The notes: a model not told the origin generated them from the letters alone. 64,000 bases of DNA from Leucobacter aridicollis (GCF_024399335.1 NZ_CP075339.1:2170001-2234000), one strand, 5' to 3'; counted from the first letter of the stretch, positions 53,212 through 63,621 are shown. Made by a program: numbers and translations.

Positions 53212-53853
53212 CTACGCTTCAGTAAGCGTCAGCCCGGTGAGCTCAGCGAGCCCGTCAACGGTGTTGTTGCCGAACAACTCACGCACAGCGAAACCGGTCT
53301 CGGTCACATCGAACACGGCATGGTCGGTGTAGACACGCGTGACGCACCCGACCCCGGTCAGAGGGTAATCGCAACTCTCAACCAGTTTCGGCGCGCCCTG
53401 CTTCGTCAGCAGGTCAGTCATCACGTAGACGGACTTCGCTCCGATCGCGAGATCCATCGCGCCGCCTATTGCAGGGATTGCGTCGGGCGCCCCCGTCGAC
53501 CAGTTTGCGAGGTCACCGTTCTCGGCAACCTGAAACGCGCCGAGCACACACACGTCTAGGTGGCCGCCCCGCATCATCGCGAATGAGTCGGCGTGATGGA
53601 AGTACGAGGCACCCGGCACCGCGGTAACGGGCTGCTTGCCCGCGTTGATGAGGTCAGGATCGATACGTGCGGGCTCTGGCGCCCCACCCATCCCGAGCAT
53701 CCCGTTCTCAGTGTGCAGGATGATCTCGCGGTCCTTCGGGAGGTAGTTCGCAACGAGCGTTGGTGCGCCGATCCCGAGGTTCACGTATGCGCCGTCGGGA
53801 ATGTCAAGGGCAATCTTTGCGGCGAGGTCTTGCCGACTAATTCGCGAGTACAT
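53212..53853 (-). CDS. pcaJ: 3-oxoadipate CoA-transferase subunit B
   Basis: 213 residues from the ATG at 53853. Family I CoA-transferase beta subunit: NLGIGAPTLVANYL, the catalytic glutamate in HTENGMLGMG, and GGAMDLAIGAKSVYVMTDLL. It overlaps the pcaI end by 17 bases. The longer frame seen upstream is not used. Together with pcaI it moves CoA from succinyl-CoA to 3-oxoadipate. Confidence 0.88.
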   Translation of the reverse strand: MYSRISRQDLAAKIALDIPDGAYVNLGIGAPTLVANYLPKDREIILHTENGMLGMGGAPEPARIDPDLINAGKQPVTAVPGASYFHHADSFAMMRGGHLDVCVLGAFQVAENGDLANWSTGAPDAIPAIGGAMDLAIGAKSVYVMTDLLTKQGAPKLVESCDYPLTGVGCVTRVYTDHAVFDVTETGFAVRELFGNNTVDGLAELTGLTLTEA

Positions 53854-54610
53854 TTGCGAACTCCTTCGTGTCGTGTCCGGGCGCTCGAAGCGGGACCCCG
53901 TCGATGTCAACACCGCCAGCGAACTCGCCGCCGCGCAGCCACTCGCGTTCGCCGAGTGCGACGACCCTGTCGACGAAGATCCCCGGCGTCACAATCGCTT
54001 CCGGGTCGAGCGCACCCAGGGGCACAATCTCATCAACCTGAGCGATCGACACGGTCGCAGCAGCAGCCATGATAGGGCCGAAGTTTCGTGCGGTCTCACG
54101 GTAGACAACATTGCCCCAGCGGTCAGCCGAAAGGCCACTGATGAGCGCGAAATCAGCCCGGATCGGGTACTCAAGCAGGTACGTTCGCCCTCCGATCTCA
54201 CGGGTTTCTCGCCCCTCTGCGAGCTCGGTCCCAACCGCCGTTGGGGTGTAGAACGCTCCCACCCCCGCGCCAGCCGCACGGATGCGCTCAGCAAGATTGC
54301 CCTGCGGCACGAGTTCGAGCTCGAGCTCACCTGACCGGTAGAGCCTGTCAAAGACCCACGAGTCGTGCTGCCGCGGGAACGAGCAGACGATCTTCCGTAC
54401 CCGCCCCGTTGCGAGAAGCGCGGCGAGCCCGACATCGCCGTTCCCGGCGTTGTTGTTCACAACGGTGAGGTCTTTCGCCCCCTGTTCAATGAGGGCGTCG
54501 ATAAGCTCCACAGGCTGCCCAGCGCGTCCGAAGCCGCCGATCATCACCGTTGCACCGTCAAAGATGCCCGCGACCGCGTCGGCAATCGTAGGTACTGTCT
54601 TGTTAATCAT
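53837..54610 (-). CDS. pcaI: 3-oxoadipate CoA-transferase subunit A
   Basis: 257 residues with the alpha-subunit pattern GGFGRAGQPVELIDALIEQGAKDLTVVNNNAGNGDVGLAALL, CSFPRQHDSWVFD and VPQGNLAERIRAAGAGVGAFYTPT, closest in style to PcaI. An acetoacetate CoA-transferase is the alternative. Its start overlaps the M81-GNAT gene stop by four bases. Confidence 0.88.
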   Translation of the reverse strand: MINKTVPTIADAVAGIFDGATVMIGGFGRAGQPVELIDALIEQGAKDLTVVNNNAGNGDVGLAALLATGRVRKIVCSFPRQHDSWVFDRLYRSGELELELVPQGNLAERIRAAGAGVGAFYTPTAVGTELAEGRETREIGGRTYLLEYPIRADFALISGLSADRWGNVVYRETARNFGPIMAAAATVSIAQVDEIVPLGALDPEAIVTPGIFVDRVVALGEREWLRGGEFAGGVDIDGVPLRAPGHDTKEFANVLAN

Positions 54611-56703
54611 CGCGCACCCCTCACCACTCGAATGTCATCAACCCGACTCTCATCGTCGGGGCGGCGGTCGTCAGTCGGTTCGAAGCCGACCTTCCTGTAG
54701 AACTCAAACGCCCGCGCGTTTCCGTCGACGACCCAGGCAAACGCGGGCTCATCACCGAGCAACCGGTCGATGAGTGCTGCCGCGAGCCCGGTGCCGCGCG
54801 CCTCCGGAGTGAGGTTGAGCGTGTGCAGCTCGAGGCCGAGGGGCCCCGCGTCGTCGTGCCGGTGTGCCGACCCGAATCCAAGAAACACTCCTGATGCGGA
54901 GTGCGCGACCAGGATTTGGTAGCCGGGTGCTCGCTCAAGCGCGTTTTCCCACTCCGGGAGCCGCCGTTCGGGGGTGAGAGCCCGCAGGAAGTCAGAGTCC
55001 ATGAGCCCCGCGTACGCTTCTTGCCAGACCGCGACGTGAAACTCGGCAATGTCTGGCAGGTCTTCGTGAGTCGCCGGGCGAATCGTAAACGGCCGCACGG
55101 CTCCGATGCAGGGCTCGTGACAAGTGAGGGTGCCGAGTACACGGTCGTCTTCAAACGGCCAGGCCGCGGTGTCGGTGTGACGAAACCTCAGCGCGGTGAA
55201 GTCGGTTTGCGCGGGCCCGGGAGCATCAACAGGAATGATACGTCCAACGATAGGCTCGAAGGCCGCACGGAAGTGGTTCTTCACCTTCCATGCGAGCACG
55301 TCGTACGCCGTCGGATCGACACCAAGGTGACGGTACAGCGCCGGGTCGTTCGCGGTGATCGGGCGGCCCGTGACAACAACGTCGGCAGTAGCCGAGACAG
55401 GGTGGCCGTCGACGCTGCGCAGCCGCAGCCACGCAGCGCCACCTGTGTCGACAGAGAGCCCCGCGTTGAACGGCCCATCGTTCACGTAGACGCCATCGGT
55501 CGCCGCAAGCACCTCCGCCGTGACTGTGAGCGACGCGCCAAACTCCGTGGAGGCTTTCCCGGCGAGTTGCGTCTCGAGCACAGCCCCGATACCCGCCGAA
55601 CGAGCAGCTCGAACCACGTCATCGTCGCAGATCGCCGACATGAGCACGGTGCCGAGATCTGCGGCGAACACCTCACGGAGGAGCCCCGTTGTGTCTGCGC
55701 TGCCGCCCGACTGGGGGTTGTCGGCGACATCGGCAAGCACGACGGGGGTTTCACCCGAGGCGATCGCGTCGCGCGCCGCCGCGAGCGCCTGAGGGATCGC
55801 CGCGACGTCGACCTGGTAGCGATCGCGCTGCGCCCAGAAGTACTCGGCCACTTCTTGGGCAACTCGCTCTGCCTCGGATGGGTCAGCCGCAACGACGCTC
55901 ACAGCAGCGCCCGAGCAGCGTGTGTCTGCGTAGGGAAAGCCTGCGTGCGGGCTGACCGCACGCACGCCGCCGGTCTCACGAGCCTGTGCGAACCGTACGA
56001 CGTCGGCCATGGGCCCTTCGTCCGTTCGCATGTTGATGCTCCGCAGCAGCATCGGAAGTCGCACGGTGCGCACTGTGAGCGGCTCCCCTGCAAGCGCGTC
56101 AAGCAGGGCACTCGCGGCCCGCACGCCCTGATCGTACATGTCGATGTGTGGGTAGGTGTGGTACCCGAAGATGAGCGCCCCGCACTCCGCCGGCGTGCCG
56201 CTGACGTTCGCGTGAAGATCAAAGGTGACCGCGATCTGTGCGTCAGCGCCGACGATAGCGCGGGCGAGTTCGACGATCGCGCCCTCTGGATCTTGCTCAG
56301 TCTCAGACACCATGGAGCCGTGCAGCGCGAGCAACAGGCCATCGAGCGGGCTGTCGGCGACCGCTCGCCGAAGTGCGAGTTCAAACTCTCGCAGCAGCGT
56401 CGCGTATGCCCCAGCCGTGACGGTGCCAGCGGGCATCGCTGCTGCTGCAATGAGCGGCACCGGAGTCGCCCCGTGGGCGCCGAGCACGTCGAGGAATCCG
56501 CCGAGTTCTGTCTGCGTCCCCGAGTAGACGTCGATGAGGCGGTCGCCCTCGTGATGATCCTCAGCTTCGAACGCCGCGAGGTCAGTCGTGATCGGGCTAA
56601 ACGAGTGTGACTCGTGATAGAAGAAGGCGACCCCAATGCGCGGGGCGCTCGCGGGCTGCTGCCCACTGCCTGGTGCTGTCATCTGTTCCATGATCTGCGT
56701 CAC
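54607..56703 (-). CDS. M81 (MlrC-like) metallopeptidase fused to a GNAT acetyltransferase
   Basis: 698 residues. Residues about 20-530 are an MlrC/M81 protein: GVAFFYHESHSFSPI, LLALHGSMVSE, VTFDLHANVS, GYHTYPHIDMYD, and later LADVADNPQSGGSADTTGLL. Residues about 545-698 form a GNAT domain (RPATHEDLPDIAEFHV, LHTLNLTPEARGTGLAAALIDRLL, ARAFEFYRKVGFEPT). MlrC proteins normally stop near 500. The fusion is in one open frame without a stop, so it looks genuine. It may process an unusual amide substrate; substrate unknown. Confidence 0.85.
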   Translation of the reverse strand: MTQIMEQMTAPGSGQQPASAPRIGVAFFYHESHSFSPITTDLAAFEAEDHHEGDRLIDVYSGTQTELGGFLDVLGAHGATPVPLIAAAAMPAGTVTAGAYATLLREFELALRRAVADSPLDGLLLALHGSMVSETEQDPEGAIVELARAIVGADAQIAVTFDLHANVSGTPAECGALIFGYHTYPHIDMYDQGVRAASALLDALAGEPLTVRTVRLPMLLRSINMRTDEGPMADVVRFAQARETGGVRAVSPHAGFPYADTRCSGAAVSVVAADPSEAERVAQEVAEYFWAQRDRYQVDVAAIPQALAAARDAIASGETPVVLADVADNPQSGGSADTTGLLREVFAADLGTVLMSAICDDDVVRAARSAGIGAVLETQLAGKASTEFGASLTVTAEVLAATDGVYVNDGPFNAGLSVDTGGAAWLRLRSVDGHPVSATADVVVTGRPITANDPALYRHLGVDPTAYDVLAWKVKNHFRAAFEPIVGRIIPVDAPGPAQTDFTALRFRHTDTAAWPFEDDRVLGTLTCHEPCIGAVRPFTIRPATHEDLPDIAEFHVAVWQEAYAGLMDSDFLRALTPERRLPEWENALERAPGYQILVAHSASGVFLGFGSAHRHDDAGPLGLELHTLNLTPEARGTGLAAALIDRLLGDEPAFAWVVDGNARAFEFYRKVGFEPTDDRRPDDESRVDDIRVVRGAR

Positions 56704-56726
56704 TCTGCCGGTTCAGCGAAGCGCTG

Positions 56727-57965
56727 TTACGGCAGAGGTGCCTCCTGTCGCTGGGTGAAAAGGGCCGCAATCTCGTCGTGGCCCTGCTGGATAGCGGGCT
56801 CGAAGGTGAATTCACTCTCGGCGCGCAGCTGGCGCAGTTCGCCGAGCTCCGTTTCCCGCGTCTCGAACGGGGAATTCCCGAGGGTTGCGAGAATCTCACC
56901 CGCAACGATCTCTCCCTGCTTCAGTGAGACTTTCGCGCTTTCGACGCCGACCGTGTTTCCCGCCAGGAAGAGGCCCGGCAGCGCGGTTGCGCCCGTCGCC
57001 GAGTGCACAGCGACCTTCGCCCCAACGGAGTCGCTCGTGACGAATTCGAGGCCCAGGGAGGCGCTGAGGTCATTGAGTGGCACGAGTCCGTTTGAGAGGC
57101 AAACCGAGTCCGTGCTGATGATGCGCCGACTCCCGGGCACAGCATCGCCGTTTGCGCGCACCGTCTCCACCTCAGCACCGGTGACCCTGTCGTCGCCGAC
57201 GATACGGACAAGTCGGGTGGTGAGGCGCAACGGGATCCCCCATAACGAAAGCGAGCGCGGGAGCACCCTCGCGGCGATAGCGGCGAGGCCGGGGATCGCC
57301 ATGAGCGCGCCGCCGAGGCGCATGTAGAAGTACGGCGCGAGTTTACTCAGCCCGCCGAGCCGCTTCAGGGTGCTCTGCGGGTCACTATCGGGCACCTCCA
57401 CGGGTGGGAGGACGATTGAGTCGACATCGACCCCGCCAAGCTTCATTGCGCGCGCAATCGTGAGGGAGAGCGGGTCGACTCCGACGACGACGCTTCGCGC
57501 GCCGGGCCGCACTCTGTGCGTGTTGGTCAGGATCTGCGCGCCGCCGATCGTGAACACACCGGGCAGCGTCCACCCCTCGACTGGCATCGGCTTCTCGACC
57601 GCACCGGTCGCGATCAGCACCGCGCGGGTGCGAATCTCGGCGGCGTCGCCGCCGCGTGACGAGGTCGCGCGAACCACCCACCCGGGTTCAATGGCCCAGG
57701 CAACGGTGTCGGTGAGGATCCGCACACCTGCGCGCTCGACGCGAGCGAGTAGGTCGTTCGCGAGGGTCCAGCCGATCCACCACTCGCCGTCGTTCTCCTG
57801 GTGAAGCTGGCCGCGCAGCTTGCCACCGGTCTGGTGGTTCTCTTCGATAAGAACGACAGCCAGCCCTCCTTCGGCAGCGCGCGCTGCCGCGGAGAGCCCC
57901 GCGGGACCACCACCGACAACAACGAGGTCGACGCTGTCAAAGTTTTCGATGACTCCCCCATTCAC
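56727..57965 (-). CDS. FAD oxidoreductase, large subunit of a three-part amino-acid/opine-type dehydrogenase
   Basis: 412 residues. FAD/NAD-binding VVVGGGPAGLSAAARAAEGGLAVVLIEE with GGKLRGQ at the N-terminus; ATGAVEKPMPVEGWTLPGVFTIGGAQIL and the late GLFLAGNTVG are typical of the HcnB/opine oxidase A group. Coupled by four-base overlap to a 2Fe-2S protein, itself coupled to a BFD-type protein. It probably passes electrons from a C-N bond oxidation. Substrate not known. Confidence 0.85.
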   Translation of the reverse strand: MNGGVIENFDSVDLVVVGGGPAGLSAAARAAEGGLAVVLIEENHQTGGKLRGQLHQENDGEWWIGWTLANDLLARVERAGVRILTDTVAWAIEPGWVVRATSSRGGDAAEIRTRAVLIATGAVEKPMPVEGWTLPGVFTIGGAQILTNTHRVRPGARSVVVGVDPLSLTIARAMKLGGVDVDSIVLPPVEVPDSDPQSTLKRLGGLSKLAPYFYMRLGGALMAIPGLAAIAARVLPRSLSLWGIPLRLTTRLVRIVGDDRVTGAEVETVRANGDAVPGSRRIISTDSVCLSNGLVPLNDLSASLGLEFVTSDSVGAKVAVHSATGATALPGLFLAGNTVGVESAKVSLKQGEIVAGEILATLGNSPFETRETELGELRQLRAESEFTFEPAIQQGHDEIAALFTQRQEAPLP

Positions 57966-58282
57966 GAGTCGTACCCCCGCGTCGAACGGTAGGTGTCACC
58001 GTCGCTGAGCGGCGCCTGGCACCCACGCACTCGCTCCGCCGTCTCCTCGTCAGGTCCGAGCCAGAGACGGCATTCGTAGCAGTGCCCAATCCCGCAATAG
58101 AGCCCTCGAGGCTCACCCGCGACGGGTGACGTACGCAGCTCGCGCACGCCCGCTGCGAGCAATGCCGCTGCGACCGGTTCGCCTGTGCGCCCCACGTATG
58201 ACTCGCCGTTGAAGGTAAATTTCGCGTCGTCCGCCGCGGGCGGCTCTGGGAGTACGGGATGATTCTCAATCCGTTCGGTCAT
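57962..58282 (-). CDS. Small (2Fe-2S)-binding subunit
   Basis: 106 residues; a short ferredoxin-like (Fer2_4) domain with TFNGESYVGRTGEPVAAALLAAG and the cysteine cluster LYCGIGHCYEC...RGC that binds one 2Fe-2S centre. This is the form found as HcnA/opine oxidase small subunit. Overlaps both neighbours by four bases. Confidence 0.87.
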   Translation of the reverse strand: MTERIENHPVLPEPPAADDAKFTFNGESYVGRTGEPVAAALLAAGVRELRTSPVAGEPRGLYCGIGHCYECRLWLGPDEETAERVRGCQAPLSDGDTYRSTRGYDS

Positions 58283-58575
58283 GCTGCACCCTCTTCCCGG
58301 GCCGCCGACTCCGCCAGGTCCCCGAGCGCGGTAGGGCGCACTGGCAGGCGGACCGTCATCGAACTGCCTCCGACCTCGGGCGCGATGCCTGCCTGGCCGA
58401 GAAGCTCCTCGACCGCGGTGCGGCAGACGCGGCCCTGACAGAACCCCATGCCCGCGCGGGTCTGAAACTTCACTTCCTGAGCGGTGCAGACGCCCGACTC
58501 CACAGCGTCAGCGATGTCTTGCGCGGTGACGTCTTCGCACCGGCACACAGTGTGGTTCATGCTGCTCTCCTTCAA
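58279..58575 (-). CDS. BFD-like (2Fe-2S) protein
   Basis: 98 residues with CRCEDVTAQDIADAVESG and GFCQGRVCRTAV: the four cysteines (CxC and CxxxxC) of the bacterioferritin-associated ferredoxin domain. As a separate polypeptide it completes the three-part oxidase. Confidence 0.87.
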   Translation of the reverse strand: MKESSMNHTVCRCEDVTAQDIADAVESGVCTAQEVKFQTRAGMGFCQGRVCRTAVEELLGQAGIAPEVGGSSMTVRLPVRPTALGDLAESAAREEGAA

Positions 58576-59828
58576 TTCTTCGCAAAGCGCCCAGGCGCGT
58601 AGTCAGTGAGGGCGTCCAGTAGGGCCGCCGGAGTTTCGGTGCCGCGCACCTCGTGTTTGAGGAGCTCGGCAAACATGCGGCCAGCGGCAGCTGACAGACC
58701 GAAGCCGTGGCCGTTGTAGCCGGCGCTCACCCAGAGACCGGGCACCCCTGGGACTTTGCCGAGGAGCGGGTAGTGGTCGGGGGTGAGCTCAACAGTCCCG
58801 GCGAAAGCACGGATGATCGGAACGCGCGAAAGCCCCGGGAACATCTCTGTCATATACGTGCCATAGACGTCGAGCGCCTGCCTGGTTGTGGTCGTGTGGT
58901 ATCCGTTCTCTTCCCAAGGCCCGCCACCCCCGATCAGGATGTTGTCTGCGTGGGTCTGCCTGGCATACACCCGGTTTCCAGAGACGAATGGGAAATCACC
59001 CTTCACCGGCAGTCGTTCAGTCGCGGTGAGTTGTGAGCGGCGCGGCCGCACAGGCAGCTCGGCCCCGACCTGCCACCCAAGCTCTGTCGTCCACGGGCCC
59101 GCGGCGATGAGCACGACATCCGCTTCGTATGAGGCGTTCGCGGTCGACACACCAGTGACCCTCCCCTGACGCTCGATGAGCCGCTCCACGGGCGCGAACG
59201 TCTCGACCGTTCCGCCTCGGCTGACGACAGCCTCGCGCAGCGACGTGGTCGCGGTGAACGGGTATCCCTGCCCGTCGTACGGGGAGAACAGAGCGCCCGC
59301 GATACCGGGGTTGACGAGTGGCAGCTCTGCGACGGCTTCACTCCCCTCGCGCAGCTCGATCGGCACGCCCGCTCGCTCGTAGATGTCGCGCGCTCGCTGC
59401 AACAGAGACAGCTCGGTGCCGTTCATCGCGACGATCGTGTGACCCTTTCGCCGGAACTTCACATCGAGTCCGCGCTCACCGAGTTCCTCCCAGAGGTCCA
59501 TCGAGACCCTGGCGAGGGCGACCTCGCCGATGTCGCGGCCGTTGGCGTAGATGCCGCCAGCGTTACGGCCCGAGGCGGCGCCCCCGAGGGCGCGTGATTC
59601 GAGCACAGTGACATCGGCTCCGGCCTCGCTCGCGTAGTACGCGGACATGAGGCCGACGATCCCCCCGCCAATAATCAAGACGCGGAGCCCGTCGAGCCCC
59701 TCAATCGGGGCACCGCGAAGGGCCTCGCTCACGGCTTCGTAATCGTGTAGCGCGCGGTCACCTTGCTCGAGGTCGGCGTTCAGAGGGTCGAGGGTGAGCA
59801 GCGTCATGCGGTTTTCTTCAGTCATCAC
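58572..59828 (-). CDS. DAO-type FAD-dependent oxidoreductase
   Basis: 418 residues. Dinucleotide-binding VLIIGGGIVGLMSAYYASEAGADVTVLES (about 49-77), the GGAASGRNAGGI FAD contact, and the end WVSAGYNGHGFGLSAAAGRMFAELL. This is the catalytic subunit type for oxidising secondary amines such as D-hydroxyproline, sarcosine-like compounds or opines. Four-base overlaps on both sides. Confidence 0.87.
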   Translation of the reverse strand: MMTEENRMTLLTLDPLNADLEQGDRALHDYEAVSEALRGAPIEGLDGLRVLIIGGGIVGLMSAYYASEAGADVTVLESRALGGAASGRNAGGIYANGRDIGEVALARVSMDLWEELGERGLDVKFRRKGHTIVAMNGTELSLLQRARDIYERAGVPIELREGSEAVAELPLVNPGIAGALFSPYDGQGYPFTATTSLREAVVSRGGTVETFAPVERLIERQGRVTGVSTANASYEADVVLIAAGPWTTELGWQVGAELPVRPRRSQLTATERLPVKGDFPFVSGNRVYARQTHADNILIGGGGPWEENGYHTTTTRQALDVYGTYMTEMFPGLSRVPIIRAFAGTVELTPDHYPLLGKVPGVPGLWVSAGYNGHGFGLSAAAGRMFAELLKHEVRGTETPAALLDALTDYAPGRFAKN

Positions 59829-61288
59829 TGCTCCATGGTCTGCGGGTCGATGTAGACGGACACGAGCTCGGTCATGAATTCAAAGCCGTGCTCAGAGACC
59901 TCGCGGTGCCCGTTGCCCGACATCCCGGTGCCACCGAAGGGCACGCCGAGCTCGGCCGAGCTCGTGCCGCGATTCACATAGATAAGGCCGCTATCAATGT
60001 CGTCGAGCGCGGTAAAAGTCGCACCAAGGCTGCGCGTGAACACCGATGTCGAGAGACCGTAGTCGGTGTCGTTCGCAACGGCGAAAGCCTCTGTGGCATC
60101 AGCGACCCTGATCACCGCGATCACCGGGCCGAAGACTTCCCTTCGCGCGATCGCGTGCTCGCGGGTTACGCCGTCGAGCAGCGTCGGCAGGTAGAAGAAA
60201 CCTTCTGCGGGCAGGCCGTCAGGCCTTGCGCCTCCGACGACGACGCTCGCCCCGTCCGAGACAGCGCCCCTCACGGCGCTCTCCACGCCCGCGAGTTGCG
60301 CGGCAGTGGCAACGGGGCCCATATCGACGTCCGCGTCGGCGCCGTCGCCCAGGGTGAGCGCACGGATTCCGTCGGCAACGCGCGCAATCAGCTCGTCAGC
60401 GACCTCAGCGACGACAACGATCCTGCTCGTCGCGGTGCAGCGCTGGCCGCTCGTAAGGAACCCGCTGCGCACGATCTCGCGCGCTGCGAGGTCTAGATCC
60501 GCGTCTGCAAGCACCACGGCCGCGTTCTTCCCGCCGAGTTCGAGTGAGCACGGGGTGAGCGTCGATGCGACGCGCTGCGAAATCTGCGTGCCAACCTCGG
60601 TGGAACCGGTGAAGGAGACCGCATCAACGCGCTCGTCCCCAATCGCCTCCGAGGCGAGCTCCCCGGTGCAGGCGCCGAGCAGCGCGAAGGCGTCCCCGAT
60701 GCCGGCCCGCTCGAAAGCCTCGGTCACGAGTACCGCCGTGCCGTTCACCTGCTGCGCGGGTTTCCAGAGCACAACGTTACCGACGGCGAGCGCCGCGAAG
60801 ATCTTGTAGCCTGCGAGCGCGATCGGGAAGTTCCAGGGGGTGATACACGCGACAACGCCGACAGGCTTTCTCCTCGTGTGGATGAAGCGCGTACCATCGG
60901 CCGACGGGAGCACTTGCCCGAGCGCACGGCCAGCCTCGTGCGCGAACCACCTGCAGGTGCTCGCGAACACTCCGACCTCACCGCGGGACTCAGCGAGTGT
61001 TTTCCCCATCTCGAGTGTCATCTGCCGCGCGATCCGCTCGCCGTCGCGCTCGATCTCAGCTGCGACCTGCTCCAGGACCCGTTGGCGCTCCGTGAGCGGA
61101 AGGCGCTGCCACGGGGCCACCGCGTCACGGAGGGCGTCGAGCGCGAGCCCAAGATCCTCCCTGCCCGCTTGTTTGTACACCGCGAGCTGCATGCCCGTCG
61201 CAGGGTTTACGGTCTCGGTCGTGCCCTCACCGGTTCCCGGATGCCAGGCGCCGCCTCTGAACTGGGTGTTCACGATGCCCCCGCTCAT
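59825..61288 (-). CDS. Aldehyde dehydrogenase (NAD(P)-dependent)
   Basis: 487 residues, standard ALDH size. [23 protein letters not shown], the catalytic glutamate in [18 protein letters not shown], and the catalytic cysteine in [11 protein letters not shown] are all present. Context suggests oxidation of a semialdehyde made by the neighbouring oxidase or aminotransferase (for example 2-oxoglutarate or succinate semialdehyde); this is inference. Confidence 0.92.
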   Translation of the reverse strand: MSGGIVNTQFRGGAWHPGTGEGTTETVNPATGMQLAVYKQAGREDLGLALDALRDAVAPWQRLPLTERQRVLEQVAAEIERDGERIARQMTLEMGKTLAESRGEVGVFASTCRWFAHEAGRALGQVLPSADGTRFIHTRRKPVGVVACITPWNFPIALAGYKIFAALAVGNVVLWKPAQQVNGTAVLVTEAFERAGIGDAFALLGACTGELASEAIGDERVDAVSFTGSTEVGTQISQRVASTLTPCSLELGGKNAAVVLADADLDLAAREIVRSGFLTSGQRCTATSRIVVVAEVADELIARVADGIRALTLGDGADADVDMGPVATAAQLAGVESAVRGAVSDGASVVVGGARPDGLPAEGFFYLPTLLDGVTREHAIARREVFGPVIAVIRVADATEAFAVANDTDYGLSTSVFTRSLGATFTALDDIDSGLIYVNRGTSSAELGVPFGGTGMSGNGHREVSEHGFEFMTELVSVYIDPQTMEQ

Positions 61289-62034
61289 GCGACGTGCCTG
61301 AGGAAGGACTGCAGCTTGCTACTCTTCGGGCGATCGAAGAGCTCGGAGGGAACGCCCTCTTCCTCGACAACTCCATCGGCCATGAAGACCACACGGTCGG
61401 CGACGTCGCGGGCAAACGACATCTCGTGCGTGACGATGAGCATCGTCATCCCCGCGCTCGCGAGGTCCTTCATGACCTTCAACACCTCGCCGCGCAGCTC
61501 GGGGTCGAGCGCGCTCGTGGGCTCGTCGAACAGCATCGCCTGCGGGTTCATCGCGAGCGCCCGCGCGATCGCGACGCGCTGCTGCTGCCCGCCTGAGAGC
61601 TTGTGCGGATAGACGCCCGCCTTCTCGGCAAGCCCGACACGTTCCAGGAGCACAAGTGCCTGCTCCGTTGCCGCTGCCTTCTTAACGCCGAGCACCTGCA
61701 TCGGCGCTTCAATGACATTTTCAAGCACCGTCTTGTGGGGAAACAGGTTGAACTGCTGGAACACCATGCCGACGGTGCGGCGCACCCTGAGAATGTTCTC
61801 GTTCTTCCCGTCAACGGGCTGGCCGAGCACCGAGATGACTCCGGATGTGGGCTCCTCGAGGTGGTTGGTGCACCGCAGGAGCGTGCTCTTGCCCGAGCCG
61901 GATGCCCCAATGAGCGCGACGACCTCTCCGCGCCGTACCTGCAGGCTCACGCCCTTCAGCACTTCGAGATCGCCAAAGCACTTGTGAATATCTTGCATGT
62001 CGATCATGCAGTCGGTTGTTGCTGTCGTGGTCAT
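61285..62034 (-). CDS. Polar amino acid ABC transporter ATPase
   Basis: 249 residues: Walker [11 protein letters not shown]-loop [12 protein letters not shown], signature LSGGQQQR, Walker [12 protein letters not shown] and the switch histidine in VTHEM. This is the HisP/GlnQ group. Coupled by four-base overlaps to the permease and the aldehyde dehydrogenase gene. Confidence 0.95.
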   Translation of the reverse strand: MTTTATTDCMIDMQDIHKCFGDLEVLKGVSLQVRRGEVVALIGASGSGKSTLLRCTNHLEEPTSGVISVLGQPVDGKNENILRVRRTVGMVFQQFNLFPHKTVLENVIEAPMQVLGVKKAAATEQALVLLERVGLAEKAGVYPHKLSGGQQQRVAIARALAMNPQAMLFDEPTSALDPELRGEVLKVMKDLASAGMTMLIVTHEMSFARDVADRVVFMADGVVEEEGVPSELFDRPKSSKLQSFLRHVA

Positions 62035-62684
62035 CGGTCTGACACCGCCATTCGCTTCTCGAGCCGGGTGAGGAACATTGACATCACTGTCGTGAGAATC
62101 AGGTAGATCGCAGCCACAGTGAGATAGAACTCCATGAACGCGAAGTTCGATGCTGCGAAGCGCTGCGCAACCATCATGAGCTCGCTCACGGTCACGAGTG
62201 AGGCGAGTGACGAGTCCTTAATCATCGACACCGCCTGGTTGCCGAGCGCGGGTACACTGATGCGGAACGCTTGCGGGAGCACGATCCGCCAGAGCACCTT
62301 TCGCCGTGTCATTCCGAGCGACGATGCCGCCTCAAGCTGCCCCTTCGGCACGGCCTGCAGGCCACCGCGGAGGATCTCGGCAATGTAGGCACCAGCGTTG
62401 ATACCAAGGCCAAGGATCGAGGAGAGGAACGCCCCAAGCTCAATGCCGAGCTGAGGCAGACCAAAGTAGATCAGGAAGAGCTGCACCAGCACCGGTGTGC
62501 CCCGGAACACCCAGACGTACAGGTCGACAAGCCAGACAAGCGGTTTGATACCGCTGAGTTTCATCACCGCAGCCACGAGGCCGAGGATCAAGCCAAGCGC
62601 GAGCGACAGGATCGAGATAAGGATCGTGATCCATGCTGCCTGCGCGAGGAACCCCAGGTACGGGGCGACAAGCGTGAAGTCCAT
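62031..62684 (-). CDS. Polar amino acid ABC transporter permease
   Basis: 217 residues with about five membrane helices and the conserved HisM/GlnP EAA-type loop ([32 protein letters not shown]). Overlaps the ATPase gene. A single permease probably works as a homodimer. Confidence 0.94.
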   Translation of the reverse strand: MDFTLVAPYLGFLAQAAWITILISILSLALGLILGLVAAVMKLSGIKPLVWLVDLYVWVFRGTPVLVQLFLIYFGLPQLGIELGAFLSSILGLGINAGAYIAEILRGGLQAVPKGQLEAASSLGMTRRKVLWRIVLPQAFRISVPALGNQAVSMIKDSSLASLVTVSELMMVAQRFAASNFAFMEFYLTVAAIYLILTTVMSMFLTRLEKRMAVSDR

Positions 62685-62722
62685 TCTTCGTTTGCTCTCT
62701 GTTCGTGACTAGCGTGATGGGG

Positions 62723-63508
62723 TTAGCGAATGTCCGCGCCGAACCACTTCGTGCTGATCTCCTCGTAGGTACCGTCTTGCTGCATGTCAGCGAGCGCATC
62801 GTTGACTGCCTTGAGCAGATTCTCTTGGTTCTTGTCGACAGCGATACCAGCGGCGGGGTTGCTGATTCGATCACCGACAGTGACGATGTTGTAGCCGCGA
62901 GCTGAGACGATTGCGAGCCCGACCGGACCATCGGTGATGACGCCGTCGATACGACCGTTCGACAGATCCTCCATCGCGAGCTGATCAGACTTGTAGGTCG
63001 TGACCTGTGCGCCACGCTCGAGCGCCATGTCTTCGAACGTAGTGCCGAGGGTCACTCCGATATTGAGCCCGGCGAGGTCGTCGGTACTCGCGATAGTGTT
63101 CCCCTCTGGCGCGAAGACCTGCGTGCCCGTGTGGTAGTACGGGTCGCTGAAGTCGACCTTCTGTGCGCGCTCGTCCGTAATGGTGAGACTTGAAATCACG
63201 ATCTCGTACTTGCCAGCGTTGAGGCCGCCGATGATGCTGTCCCATGGGGTCGGCACGAACTCGGCTTTCGCGTCAAGCCGCCCAGCGATCGCGTTGCTGA
63301 TGTCAACATCGAATCCAACGAGTTCGTTACTTGAATCGAACGAGTTAAACGGTGGGTAGGCGCCTTCAATGCCGACCCGCAGCGTGCCACTGGATTCGAC
63401 CCGGTCAAGGGCATCTTTGCTGCCGCCGGAGCTGCAGCCCGCGAGCAGTGCCGCAGCAGAGATCATGCCGACGAGGCCGAGGATCTTGGTTTTCTTGTTC
63501 AGGAACAT
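62723..63508 (-). CDS. Amino acid ABC transporter substrate-binding lipoprotein
   Basis: 261 residues from the ATG at 63508. Signal sequence with lipobox LLAGC, then the family-3 solute-binding pattern (LRVGIEGAYPPFNSFD, LVGFDVDISNAIAGRL, WDSIIGGLNAGKYEIVISSLTITDERA). The region around 63,509-63,540 holds its promoter or leader. It feeds the adjacent permease; the ligand may be the substrate of the catabolic operon. Confidence 0.93.
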   Translation of the reverse strand: MFLNKKTKILGLVGMISAAALLAGCSSGGSKDALDRVESSGTLRVGIEGAYPPFNSFDSSNELVGFDVDISNAIAGRLDAKAEFVPTPWDSIIGGLNAGKYEIVISSLTITDERAQKVDFSDPYYHTGTQVFAPEGNTIASTDDLAGLNIGVTLGTTFEDMALERGAQVTTYKSDQLAMEDLSNGRIDGVITDGPVGLAIVSARGYNIVTVGDRISNPAAGIAVDKNQENLLKAVNDALADMQQDGTYEEISTKWFGADIR

Positions 63509-63621
63509 ACTTCGTTTCTCCTTTGATGCGTCTGTAGGTTCAGGCGGTGTGCGGTAAAAGTGGCGCGCCACATGACCGGGCACGGGTAGCCCCGCGCACG
63601 AATGGCGGCTGGTTGTGATGG

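Noticed and set aside
54901..56610. 569-residue plus-strand frame within the M81-GNAT gene
   Set aside because: Shadow of a well-supported minus-strand gene; no domain seen.
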